Below the pieces are notes generated by a model. That model made no database searches. It was not told the origin of the DNA and saw only the letters and a list, made by a program, of their open reading frames with translations. A stretch of DNA of 38,064 bases from assembly GCA_027310665.1 (NCBI GenBank), contig DAIDAJ010000027.1, forward strand, positions 1 to 38,064, written 5' to 3'. This DNA comes from Sideroxydans sp. GTDB taxonomy: Bacteria > Pseudomonadota > Gammaproteobacteria > Burkholderiales > Gallionellaceae. The position numbers and the translations under genes were made by a program. Positions 13,320-22,887 of this stretch are shown here, piece by piece. Each line of letters opens with the position of its first letter. The first letter of the stretch is position 1.

Positions 13320-13805
13320 ATGAGTGAAGTCGCAGATTACAAGGTAGTCCGGAATTCAACGGTGGGCACCGAGCTCACTGAAGACAAGGCCAAGCTCCTG
13401 GCGGAGAAGCTGGGGGTGCGCCGCTTGAAGGATGGCGAGTTGCTGGTGAAGGAGGGCGAGGCTGACCAGACCTTGTTCATCCTGGCCGCAGGCAGGCTCA
13501 CCGTGACCAGCAAGGATGCCGATGGAACCGAGCAGGTGGTTTACACCATGAAGGAAGGGGAATGCGCCGGTACCCGCGCCTTCGTCGAGCAGTCGCCGCG
13601 CAAGGCAACGCTGCGCGCAGTGGGCAATTCCACCGTCTACACGCTCACCCCGGCCGATTTCGAATCGTTGCTCGATGCCGAACCGCGCCTGGCCTTCCTG
13701 GTGATGCGCGCGTTGTTCCGCGTGACCCATGCCAATCTCTCGCGCATGAACCAGGAGACCCGGCAGCTGGCGAACTACATCAACAAGACTCAGGGAAGGT
13801 ATTGA
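13320..13805 (+). CDS. Cyclic-nucleotide-binding-domain protein
   Basis: A 161-aa protein made of a single CAP_ED/cNMP-binding beta-roll: LKDGELLVKEGEADQTLFIL, AAGRLTVTSKDADGTEQVV, MKEGECAGTRAFVEQSPRKA and TLRAVGNSTVYTLTPADF. The 'G(E)xxG..A...xxPRxATxRA' phosphate cassette is partly kept, with CAGTRAFVEQSPRKATLRA in place of FGExALL...RxAT; the usual Glu is lacking. There is no DNA-binding or enzyme domain, so it is a stand-alone sensor or adaptor. GGAGG at 13306-13310 supports ATG 13320 over the GTG at 13317. It precedes the EAL-HDOD gene on the same strand. Confidence 0.85.
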   Translation: MSEVADYKVVRNSTVGTELTEDKAKLLAEKLGVRRLKDGELLVKEGEADQTLFILAAGRLTVTSKDADGTEQVVYTMKEGECAGTRAFVEQSPRKATLRAVGNSTVYTLTPADFESLLDAEPRLAFLVMRALFRVTHANLSRMNQETRQLANYINKTQGRY

Positions 13806-13961
13806 GGCGTGGCCGGTGGGGGCTGCACCGCAATCGTTTTCGATATGGAACGCCTATTGAATGCCAAAGCGAGGCCGCCCCTTTGATCCTTTGGATGCCG
13901 GAATTCGATGCGCTACCACTATCTGGTGATGTGACACGGAAATCACACAGGAAAACCGCAA

Positions 13962-15332
13962 ATGTTTGACTCGATACGCCGCCTGATGGGCGGCTCGCCG
14001 AAAGAGCCTTCTGCCCAGGCCTCCTTTCAGCAACTGAACGCAGTGGCGCCGCTGAAACCCTCCTTGAACGGGGCCGCGAAAGAGAACGTACCCAAGAGCT
14101 CGTCCTTCATCTGCCGTGAAGCGATCCTCGATCGCAACGAGCGCATCGCGGGTTACGAGTTCGCCTTGGGGCAAAAGGTGCAGTCCCGCATGATGGACAA
14201 GAGCGCGGTGATACGGCGCGTGTATGACGATGTCATGCTGAACAATCTTGCGCCGCTGGGGGTATCGTCATTGCTGGGGGAGCGCAACGCATTCATCCGC
14301 CTGTCGGTGGAGTCGCTGCAGAGCCCGTTGCTCGAAGCCCTGGCCAATCGGAACACGGTGATCATGATCACTCCCCGGCCCATCGCCGAGATCGATCTTG
14401 CCGAGCTGCGCGCCAGCCTGGCGCATATCGAGGCGCTAGGCTTCAGGCAGGGCTGGTCGATCAACCAGCCGCGTTCCGAATACGCCGAGTTCCTGCACAA
14501 GGCCGACTTCATCGAGATCGATGCCGCGGCACTCGATGGCATCCAGCTGAAAGCGCTGATCTCCGAACTTCGTGCCGTCAATAGTGAGCAGAAGCTGATC
14601 GCCAGCAGGTTGCAGACGGCGGACGACTTCAAATATTGTTTCGAGCGCCGCTTCGATTACTTCATGGGGCCCTTCGTCTCCAGCCGCGAGAACTGGCATC
14701 CGTCGAAGAGCGACGTCAATTACGCGCGGGTGTTCCAGGCGCTCGAAATGATACAGTCCGGCGCCGAATTCGATGCCATCGCGGATTGCCTGCGCACCGA
14801 CCCCATCCTGACTTTCAAGCTGCTGCGTTATATCAATTCGCCCGGCATCGGCCTGCTGCAGAAGATCAACGAGATACCGCAGGCGCTTTTGCTTCTTGGC
14901 AGGGACCGTTTTTACCGCTGGCTGTCGCTGCTGTTGTTCGACAGCAAGAAGCCCGGTTACCACGAGAACATCCTGCGCGAACAGGCGTTGACGCGCGGCC
15001 GCTTCATGGAGATGCTGGCCGGGAAAGGACGGGTTCCGGCCGCTGGCGACCAGCTGTTCCTGACGGGCCTGTTTTCATTGATGAGCGTCATGCTGGCGCA
15101 GCCGCTCGAGGATGTGCTGAAACAGGTCTCGCTACCGGAAGCCGTCGCTTCCGCGCTCAGGGGCGAGGCAGGCGCGATGCACGATGCGCTGATACTGGCG
15201 ATCGCGGTCGAGTCGGGAGAGGGCGATATGGCTGCCGCCGCTGCGCAATGCGATGTGGATGCAGCCGAGGTGGCGGGCATGATGATCGAGGCGCTGGCCT
15301 GGTCGCAACAGATCGCGGCAGTCGGCGAATAG
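13962..15332 (+). CDS. Degenerate EAL plus HDOD domain protein (YuxH-like)
   Basis: A 456-aa protein. The variable N-terminus (1-45) is followed by an EAL-like domain whose start reads REAILDRNERIAGYEFAL and whose core reads GFRQGWSINQPRSEYAEFL and KADFIEIDAAALDG. The EAL tripeptide and the DDFG metal motif are absent, so c-di-GMP hydrolysis is not expected. The second half is an HDOD domain (IADCLRTDPILTFKLLRYIN, then SPGIGLLQKINEIPQALLLLG and GRFMEMLA). This is the YuxH arrangement of signalling proteins that work through protein contacts rather than catalysis. It is preceded by AGGAAA and lies downstream of the cNMP-binding protein gene on the same strand. Confidence 0.88.
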   Translation: MFDSIRRLMGGSPKEPSAQASFQQLNAVAPLKPSLNGAAKENVPKSSSFICREAILDRNERIAGYEFALGQKVQSRMMDKSAVIRRVYDDVMLNNLAPLGVSSLLGERNAFIRLSVESLQSPLLEALANRNTVIMITPRPIAEIDLAELRASLAHIEALGFRQGWSINQPRSEYAEFLHKADFIEIDAAALDGIQLKALISELRAVNSEQKLIASRLQTADDFKYCFERRFDYFMGPFVSSRENWHPSKSDVNYARVFQALEMIQSGAEFDAIADCLRTDPILTFKLLRYINSPGIGLLQKINEIPQALLLLGRDRFYRWLSLLLFDSKKPGYHENILREQALTRGRFMEMLAGKGRVPAAGDQLFLTGLFSLMSVMLAQPLEDVLKQVSLPEAVASALRGEAGAMHDALILAIAVESGEGDMAAAAAQCDVDAAEVAGMMIEALAWSQQIAAVGE

Positions 15333-15419
15333 GCGAGGCGTACTGCGCGGCATCGCCGCGCGCTTGCCAGGCTGTTCTTGTCATTGTCCGGTTTTCAGGT
15401 TTGATACGGGGAGCGAAGA

Positions 15420-16358
15420 ATGTTTTGTCCCAAGTGTGGAAGCTCAAACGACGATACTGCGAAGCTCTGTGTCAGCTGCGGCCGTGCACTCCCGGCCGCG
15501 CCGATACCTTCCGAGCCTGCAAGTGACCAGCAGTATTACGCAGCCGTCCTGGGGTCCGACAACCGGGAATATTACCTGGACCATTTTTCCCGTTTCGACG
15601 ACGAAGGGAAGATAAGCCCGACCTGGAACTGGTCCGCCTTGCTGGTGACGTTCTACTGGTTGCTCTATCGAAAGATGTGGGTCGATGCCGCGATCTATCT
15701 CGCGCTTCCTTTTACGCTGTGGGGCTTGTTCTGGGTCGTTGGTGCGGTGGCCGGCGGCCTGGTCGGCATCGTGGGCAGTCTGGGTTCTTTCGGGTACGCG
15801 GCCGTCGTGCTGATCGTGATGCCGATGTATGCGAACGCGCTTTACTACAGGCACTGCAGGAAGATGATCGAGTCCGTGCGCGCAACGACGCAAGGCACGC
15901 AGGCGCAGTTGGCCGAGCTTGCCGGGAAAGGCGGAACGAGCCGCGCGGCGTATATTTTCATATGGGTGGTCAATTGCGTTGCTGTCATCGGGGTCATGGC
16001 GGCCATTGCCATACCCGCTTACCAGGATCATGCGGCCAGGACGCGCATGGCTCAGGCGGTGACGGTGGGCAGGGATGCGACGGCATATGTCGATGGGTAC
16101 TTCGATCAGTATCGCTCGGTCCCGCGCAACCTGGATGCGGCCGACTTCATGTCGTCGCTGCCGCCTTCCGTGAAGGCCGTCAGTGTGGATAACCAGACCG
16201 GTACGGTCACCATCACGATGAAAGGCGGCAAGGCGATCGACGGCAAATCGCTCAAGTTCGTTTCCGCGATCGCAGGCGGCGACCATTTGAGCTGGGCCTG
16301 CATGAGCGATGAGATCCAGGACCGATATCTGCCGCAGGAATGCAGGCGGTCGAGATGA
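15420..16358 (+). CDS. Zinc-ribbon / DUF2628 / pilin-like fusion protein
   Basis: A 312-aa protein with three parts. Residues 3-20 form a zinc ribbon (CPKC...CVSC). Residues about 60-155 are a DUF2628-type membrane unit (SPTWNWSALLVTFYWLLYRK, then two hydrophobic helices and MYANALYYRHC). Residues about 177-312 look like a type IV pilin: a hydrophobic helix VVNCVAVIGVMAAIAIPAYQ continuing DHAARTRMAQAV, then a globular beta part ending SWACMSDEIQDRYLPQEC, with C294 and C308 placed as the pilin disulfide. There is no prepilin peptidase site (no G-F and no Glu5), so the pilin part is anchored through its internal helix rather than processed. GGGGAG precedes the ATG. The gene stands alone. Confidence 0.75.
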   Translation: MFCPKCGSSNDDTAKLCVSCGRALPAAPIPSEPASDQQYYAAVLGSDNREYYLDHFSRFDDEGKISPTWNWSALLVTFYWLLYRKMWVDAAIYLALPFTLWGLFWVVGAVAGGLVGIVGSLGSFGYAAVVLIVMPMYANALYYRHCRKMIESVRATTQGTQAQLAELAGKGGTSRAAYIFIWVVNCVAVIGVMAAIAIPAYQDHAARTRMAQAVTVGRDATAYVDGYFDQYRSVPRNLDAADFMSSLPPSVKAVSVDNQTGTVTITMKGGKAIDGKSLKFVSAIAGGDHLSWACMSDEIQDRYLPQECRRSR

Positions 16359-16438
16359 ATCAATGCATGAATGACAGTCGGGAGCAGGCCATTCCTGCCT
16401 GAAACCCGGCCCGGAATCAGTCTTCCGGGAAAACCCTG

Positions 16439-17008
16439 ATGAGTACTTTGCCTTCCCGACCATCCCGATCCGAAAACAAGGATCACCTCGTTTTCCGCCG
16501 TGCCAATTCGACCGACGTGGACGCCATCGTCGCGCTGGTCAATTCCGCCTATCGCGGCGAGTCCAGCCGTGCCGGTTGGACGACCGAAGCAGACATCCTG
16601 GGCGGGCAGCGTACCGATGCGGAGGAGATATCGCGCCTCGTTGCGGAAGACGGTTCGGCGATCCTGTTGTGCCTGCGCGGCGGCGAGACCATTGGTTCGG
16701 TGCATGTGGAGCGAGTGGATGCGGCGACGGCGTACCTGGGCATGCTGGTGATCAGGCCGGTGTTACAGGGACGGGGACTGGGCCGTTGCCTGATGGATGA
16801 GGCGGAGCGCTTCGTTCGTGCGGAGTGGAGTGTCAGGCGTATGCAGATGCAAGTGATCACGCTGCGGCACGAATTGATTGCCTATTACGGGCGGCGCGGC
16901 TACCTGCCTACCGGCGAAACCAAGCCGTTTCCGGCTACCGATCCGAGATTCGGCCTGCCCGGGGTTGAGGGATTGATGTTCGAGGTGCTGGAAAAACCCC
17001 TGGATTGA
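16439..17008 (+). CDS. GNAT family N-acetyltransferase
   Basis: A 189-aa protein with the GNAT fold: VFRRANSTDVDAIVALVNSA (beta1-alpha1), GSVHVERVDAATAYLGMLVI (beta4), then RPVLQGRGLGRCLMDEAERF, which holds the acetyl-CoA pyrophosphate loop Q-G-R-G-L-G. MQVITLRHELIAYYGRRGYL (beta5-alpha4) follows. All core motifs are kept, so it should be an active acyl-CoA N-acyltransferase; the substrate is unknown. It ends one base before the stop codon of the convergent small gene at 17009, leaving no room for a terminator between them. Confidence 0.85.
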   Translation: MSTLPSRPSRSENKDHLVFRRANSTDVDAIVALVNSAYRGESSRAGWTTEADILGGQRTDAEEISRLVAEDGSAILLCLRGGETIGSVHVERVDAATAYLGMLVIRPVLQGRGLGRCLMDEAERFVRAEWSVRRMQMQVITLRHELIAYYGRRGYLPTGETKPFPATDPRFGLPGVEGLMFEVLEKPLD

Positions 17009-17287
17009 TCAGTGCTTCAGGCTCGCGGAAAAGATGGCCTTGGCCTTTTCCGAAAAGTTGAATTCGTTGAATGCGCGCTCGATCTCGGCCTGGTTGCGGC
17101 CTTGTGTGCGGTCTTCGAATTTGATGCCGATGGCCTTGCCGTTGGCGGCCAGCGTTTGGAAGGCAAAGTGCCAGAGTTGCGTTTCGGCCAGGCGCTCGCG
17201 CAGTTCGGCCTCTTTGGTGATCGTGATGCCGGCTTTTTTCAGTGAATCCAGGAAGTCCTCGAAGGATTCGTTACTCAATCTGCCCAT
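17009..17287 (-). CDS. Conserved-looking hypothetical protein (92 aa)
   Basis: A 92-aa mostly helical, charged soluble protein (SNESFEDFLDSLKKAGITIT, LAETQLWHFAFQTLAANGKA, then IGIKFEDRTQGRNQAEIERA). There is no signal peptide or membrane segment, and I do not recognise the family. GGGAGAGAA precedes the ATG. A good promoter lies 55-80 bases upstream, so it is probably transcribed on its own, although it also follows the mlaF-like gene on the same strand with 151 bases between them. Confidence 0.6.
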   Translation of the reverse strand: MGRLSNESFEDFLDSLKKAGITITKEAELRERLAETQLWHFAFQTLAANGKAIGIKFEDRTQGRNQAEIERAFNEFNFSEKAKAIFSASLKH

Positions 17288-17341
17288 TTTTTCTCTCCCT
17301 TGGCGTACGGTGTTTCCCGTCTTCAGGCCATTAACGCAGGA

Positions 17342-17370
17342 TTTGTAACAAAGTTGACACGACAGTACAA
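17342..17370 (-). promoter_or_regulatory. Promoter of the 92-aa hypothetical gene
   Basis: On the minus strand, -35 TTGTAC (17370-17365), a 17-base spacer and -10 TACAAA (17347-17342) lie upstream of the gene at 17287. The T-rich stretch upstream of the -35 (17371-17377) could be an UP-like element. Confidence 0.5.
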
Positions 17371-17438
17371 AAAAACCGATTTAATTGTCTGGAGTACAGC
17401 AGGGTTTTTGATCCGCGGGACGAATGATCCGAAACGCG

Positions 17439-18248
17439 TCAACCCGCGTTGAGCAGCTCTGCCGGATACGGTTTGCTGGGGTAGTGAAAGGGAACGGGGC
17501 CATCCGGTTGACCGTGCAGGAACTGTCGGACAAAGGGATCCTGCGAGCCGATCATCTCGCTCGTTTCGCCTTCTGCGACCACGACGCCGTCGTGGATGAA
17601 ATAGATGTAGTCGACGATCTTGAGCGACTCCGCCAGGTCGTAGGTCACGACCACCGATGAGATGCCGAGGGAGTCGTTCAGCTTGCGGATCAGGTTGGCG
17701 ATGGTGCTGAGCGAGATCGGGTCGAGGCCGGCGAAAGGCTCGTCGTAGATGATCAGTGCGGGGTCGGTGGCGGTTGCACGCGCCATTGCCACGCGGCGCT
17801 GCATGCCGCCGGAAAGCTGGCTCGGCATCAATTTGTGGACATTGCGCAGACCGACCGCTTGCAGCTTCATCAATACCAGGTCGCGGATGATCTCTTCCGG
17901 CAGGTTGGTGTTCTCGCGCAACGGGAAGGCCATGTTGTCGTACACCGACAAGTCCGTGAACAGGCCGCTGACCTGGAACATCATGCCCATCTTCAGGCGC
18001 AATTTGTACAGTTCATGGCTGCTGAGTTCATGCAGCACCTGACCCATGAATTTCACGCTGCCCTGCGACGGGTTCAACTGGCCGGTGAAGTGGCGCAGCA
18101 AAGTGGACTTGCCGCTTCCGCTGGTACCCATGATGCCGACGACCTTGCCGCGCGGGACGGTGAGATTGATGCCCTTCAGCACGTCGCGCGTTCCGTAGGA
18201 ATGATGCAGGTCGTTGACTTCAAGCAGATTGTCCATAGTTCGATACAA
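17439..18248 (-). CDS. MlaF-like ABC transporter ATPase
   Basis: A 269-aa ATPase. Walker A GTSGSGKS (41-48), Q-loop FQVSGLF (91-97), signature LSGGM (145-149) and Walker B LIIYDEPFAGLD (165-176) are present, and the C-terminus DPFVRQFLHGQPDGPVPFHY is characteristic of MlaF, the ATPase of the phospholipid transporter Mla. The H-loop reads VVTYDLAES, with Tyr203 where most ABC ATPases have His. No mlaE, mlaD, mlaC or mlaB follows, so this is an unlinked MlaF-like ATPase. The start may be TTG 18248, which has AGGAAG eight bases before it, or ATG 18236, which has no ribosome site. Confidence 0.82.
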   Translation of the reverse strand: MYRTMDNLLEVNDLHHSYGTRDVLKGINLTVPRGKVVGIMGTSGSGKSTLLRHFTGQLNPSQGSVKFMGQVLHELSSHELYKLRLKMGMMFQVSGLFTDLSVYDNMAFPLRENTNLPEEIIRDLVLMKLQAVGLRNVHKLMPSQLSGGMQRRVAMARATATDPALIIYDEPFAGLDPISLSTIANLIRKLNDSLGISSVVVTYDLAESLKIVDYIYFIHDGVVVAEGETSEMIGSQDPFVRQFLHGQPDGPVPFHYPSKPYPAELLNAG

Positions 18249-18332
18249 TGATTGGGCTTCCTGCCGTCATTCTCACATGGAAGTGGCTGCAATCAAAGGG
18301 GCGGCCCAAAACAATCCCGCTCCGGTATTGTT

Positions 18333-18360
18333 TTGTCGGTGTGTTGTCGGACAATAATTA
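18333..18360 (+). promoter_or_regulatory. Promoter of the HD-GYP-like gene, with TTGTCGG direct repeat
   Basis: -35 TTGTCG (18333-18338), a 16-base spacer and TAATTA (18355-18360) lie just ahead of the GTG start at 18378. TTGTCGG occurs twice, 11 bases apart, and the second is part of TTGTCGGACAA, so a regulator may bind here. Confidence 0.4.
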
Positions 18361-18377
18361 GAAAAATTGGGGGAATC

Positions 18378-19520
18378 GTGGCGAAAGTTCAGCTTGAACA
18401 TCGGCATGTGATACTGGGAGAGCCCTTGGCGTTTGATCTTGTCGATCAACACGGAAGAGTGTGGCTTAAATACGGCTATGTGATCAAGAGTGAAGGTCAG
18501 CTGGATCGGCTGATAGACCGGGGCGTCTTTTTCGAGGAGATAATCGACGAGTCGCAGCGGCAGCAGCGGGAGAAAGAAAACGTATCTGTCTTTCTCGGCG
18601 TCAGTGAACTGGCGGATGAGTTTCAACAGCTATTCGACCGGAAACAGATCAATTACGGGGAAGTGTTGCGTGTCGCCGAACTGATCCAGGAGTTGTGCGA
18701 GCTTGATGGTGATGCGGCGCTGGCCAATATACAGTTGTACAGGAATGGCCGCTATTCCCTGCGGCATTCCTTCCACACCGCGCTGCTGACCGAGATGCTC
18801 TTGAGGCATCTGGATCGGCCACGGGAGGTCAGGTGTCACGCCCTTGCCGGCGCGCTGACCATGAACATCGGCATGCTTGAGTTGCAGGACCTGCTGTATC
18901 AGCAGAATGTGCCGCTTACGCTCGAACAAAAGAGGGACGTCATCGCCCACCCCCAAATGGCAGTCGAGGCACTGCGCAAGCAGGGCATCGATCATCCCGT
19001 CTGGCTCGAGGTCGTCGAACACCATCACGAAATGATCGACGGATCCGGTTACCCCAAGCGTCCACCCGTGAATGTGTTGAGCATCGAATCCCAGGCCGTA
19101 TCGATGGCGGATCGTTTTTGCGCAATGATTTCGGAGCGAAAATATCGCCCCGGAACTCTGTCCAATTTGGCGGCGCAGAATTTGTTGAGCCGCCAGGCGG
19201 CCACCATTGCGCCAGTTCTAGCAAATGCTTTCAGAAAAGAAGTGGGGAACTATCCGCCCGGCACCCTGGTTGCCCTGGCTAACGGGGAAGTGGCTGCGGT
19301 GATCAGGCGTTTGTTGAATCCGGAACATCCCCTGATGCGCAGCCTGCGATCGCCGAGCGGCATCCGTTATGCAGAGCCTCCGAAGCGAATAGCCAGCGGA
19401 CCTGTTTTTGCCATCAAGGAAGCCGTGGATGCACAGGTGATCAAGGATTGCGATTGGGCAAGCCTGTGGCCGCGGGTGGAGCTGGAAGAGAGTAAAGATG
19501 GAGAGGCTGGCGCCGCGTGA
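18378..19520 (+). CDS. HD-GYP-like protein with a degenerate HD pair
   Basis: A 380-aa protein from GTG 18378, which follows GGGGGAA; upstream extensions have no ribosome site. Residues 1-60 form a small N-terminal domain typical of HD-GYP proteins (VILGEPLAFDLVDQHGRVWL). The HD-GYP domain (about 120-340) has RHSFHTALLTEML (H130), HP (191), HHHE (215-218) and DGSGYPKR (221-228), plus SMADRFCAM. The position of the catalytic HD pair reads TMNIGM, Met-Asn at 162-163. Loss of the HD pair should abolish the di-iron site and c-di-GMP phosphodiesterase activity, so it is probably a receptor or scaffold. It is divergent from the mlaF-like gene. Confidence 0.85.
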   Translation: MAKVQLEHRHVILGEPLAFDLVDQHGRVWLKYGYVIKSEGQLDRLIDRGVFFEEIIDESQRQQREKENVSVFLGVSELADEFQQLFDRKQINYGEVLRVAELIQELCELDGDAALANIQLYRNGRYSLRHSFHTALLTEMLLRHLDRPREVRCHALAGALTMNIGMLELQDLLYQQNVPLTLEQKRDVIAHPQMAVEALRKQGIDHPVWLEVVEHHHEMIDGSGYPKRPPVNVLSIESQAVSMADRFCAMISERKYRPGTLSNLAAQNLLSRQAATIAPVLANAFRKEVGNYPPGTLVALANGEVAAVIRRLLNPEHPLMRSLRSPSGIRYAEPPKRIASGPVFAIKEAVDAQVIKDCDWASLWPRVELEESKDGEAGAA

Positions 19521-19601
19521 ACCGGCAGAGCCATCTGGTTGTGTGTGGCCGTCAGGTTGCTGAGTGGCATATCTGTCACGCCTCCGGTGTGATGCATTGA
19601 T

Positions 19602-19835
19602 TTATTTCGGCAGGCTCCTGGCATTGTCCTCGGCCTCATCGTCGGCGTGGCGGATCACGGTGGGCGTCACCGTAATGGTCTCGCCCTTGCGTATGCCGTA
19701 ATGTTCGTTCAGCAGATGAGCAATCAGATTCGCATGGTTCTGATCGGGAACCAGCGCCAGCGTCATGTTATCGCCTTCGGTATGCAGGCTGACGCGAAAG
19801 AAATGCGCGGGTAAGCGGATGTAAGTGCGATGCAT
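19602..19835 (-). CDS. Small hypothetical protein (77 aa)
   Basis: A 77-aa soluble protein: MHRTYIRLPAHFFRVSLHTE, then NMTLALVPDQNHANLIAHLL and ETITVTPTVIRHADDEAEDN. It has a beta-alpha pattern and an acidic end, with no membrane segment. I do not recognise it. GGGAGG lies seven bases before the ATG on the minus strand. It is convergent with the HD-GYP-like gene, and the 215 bases between it and the ABC-F gene contain nothing that I can call. Confidence 0.55.
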   Translation of the reverse strand: MHRTYIRLPAHFFRVSLHTEGDNMTLALVPDQNHANLIAHLLNEHYGIRKGETITVTPTVIRHADDEAEDNARSLPK

Positions 19836-20050
19836 GTTGGACCTCCCTCAATGGGCTTGCTTGTCGGCACTGATCGCAGATCATCCATCTGTCACAGCTC
19901 AACGGATGGGCGTTCTGCGGACTTGTCGTAACGCTACTGCCGGGCTCGCATTTTGTAAACAGGATAAAAGATATAGACCTTTCCGGACTGGGCAGTAGCC
20001 GCAAACGGAAACTGTCGATAAATCAATCAGGACGGACTAGGATCGCCGCC

Positions 20051-21907
<1,857 letters not shown>

Positions 21908-22047
21908 GGGTGCGATGATAACAGACGGGGTGGTCTGGCTAGCTCACGGCAATGGAGCTACTATCGCGATCACATCGGGGAGAAGATAAAGGGGGATGGC
22001 CGGGTGATTCGCTCAAACAGCTTTCTTGGGTTGCCCGATCGGTCACT

Positions 22048-22725
22048 ATGCGTAAAAATACCTGGCTCAGTTGGAGCAGCGGCAAGGACAGCGCATGGGC
22101 GCTGCATGTGCTGCGCCAGTCCGGCGAATACGAGGTGACCGGACTGTTCACCACCGTCAATGCGGCATTCGACCGCGTCGCCATGCATGCCGTCCCCGTC
22201 GAGTTGCTGAAGCGGCAGGCAGAGGCGGTCAGCCTGCCTTTGCACCTGATCGAGATTCCCTATCCCTGTTCCGACGAGCAATATGATTACGCGATGACGG
22301 ACTTCGTGATGCTCGCCCGCGACAACGGGGTGCAATGCATGGCGTTCGGCGATCTGCACCTGCAGGATATACGCCGCTACCGCGAGGAGCGCATGCAGGG
22401 CACCGGGATCGAGCCGATATTCCCATTGTGGAACAAGCCGACGCGGGCATTGCTGGAAGAGATGCTGGCGGGCGGCTTGCGTGCCTGTCTTACCTGCGTC
22501 GACCCGCGGGCGTTGCCTGCAAAATTTGCCGGGTGCGAGTTGACGACCGCATTGGTGGACAGCATGCCATCCGGCGTCGACCCGTGCGGCGAGAATGGGG
22601 AATTCCACACTTTTGTCTTCGATGGACCGATGTTCGCGCAGCCGCTCGATATCGAAATGGGTGAGGTCGTTGAGCGCGACGGATTTGTGTTTGCGGATTG
22701 CCGGTTGCGGCACCCTCGGGATTAG
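22048..22725 (+). CDS. DUF71 / Dph6-like ATP pyrophosphatase
   Basis: A 225-aa protein. The N-terminus LSWSSGKDSAWALHVLRQSG is the PP-loop (SGGKDS type) of the adenine nucleotide alpha-hydrolase family. VQCMAFGDLHLQDIRRYREE, then GIEPIFPLWNKPTRALLEEM and DPCGENGEFHTFVFDGPMF, are the conserved motifs of the DUF71 group that contains diphthine-ammonia ligase (Dph6). Bacteria have no diphthamide, so the bacterial member amidates or adenylates an unknown substrate. The start at 22048 puts the PP-loop at residue 10, as usual. The normal family length is kept. Confidence 0.82.
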   Translation: MRKNTWLSWSSGKDSAWALHVLRQSGEYEVTGLFTTVNAAFDRVAMHAVPVELLKRQAEAVSLPLHLIEIPYPCSDEQYDYAMTDFVMLARDNGVQCMAFGDLHLQDIRRYREERMQGTGIEPIFPLWNKPTRALLEEMLAGGLRACLTCVDPRALPAKFAGCELTTALVDSMPSGVDPCGENGEFHTFVFDGPMFAQPLDIEMGEVVERDGFVFADCRLRHPRD

Positions 22726-22773
22726 GCCGCGGTTGCCTGGCGCAGGACGGGCGCCGCATGTTTTCGCCTTGTT

Positions 22774-22811
22774 CGTACACTTAGCCGTAGCCGACGCAGG
22801 GTTAAGTGAAC
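22774..22811. other. Imperfect inverted repeat between the DUF71 and GGDEF genes
   Basis: GTACACTTAGCC (22775-22786) and GGGTTAAGTGAAC (22799-22811) are near-complementary, with CACTTA/TAAGTG as the perfect core. They lie 50 bases after the DUF71 stop and 77 bases before the next gene. The repeat could be a terminator stem without a T run, or an operator. Confidence 0.35.
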
Positions 22812-22887
22812 GCAATAACCGGGAACCGTGTTATGTTCGCGTGGCCTCTTGCAGAATATTCCCCATCCCACTCTGATCGTAACCGTG

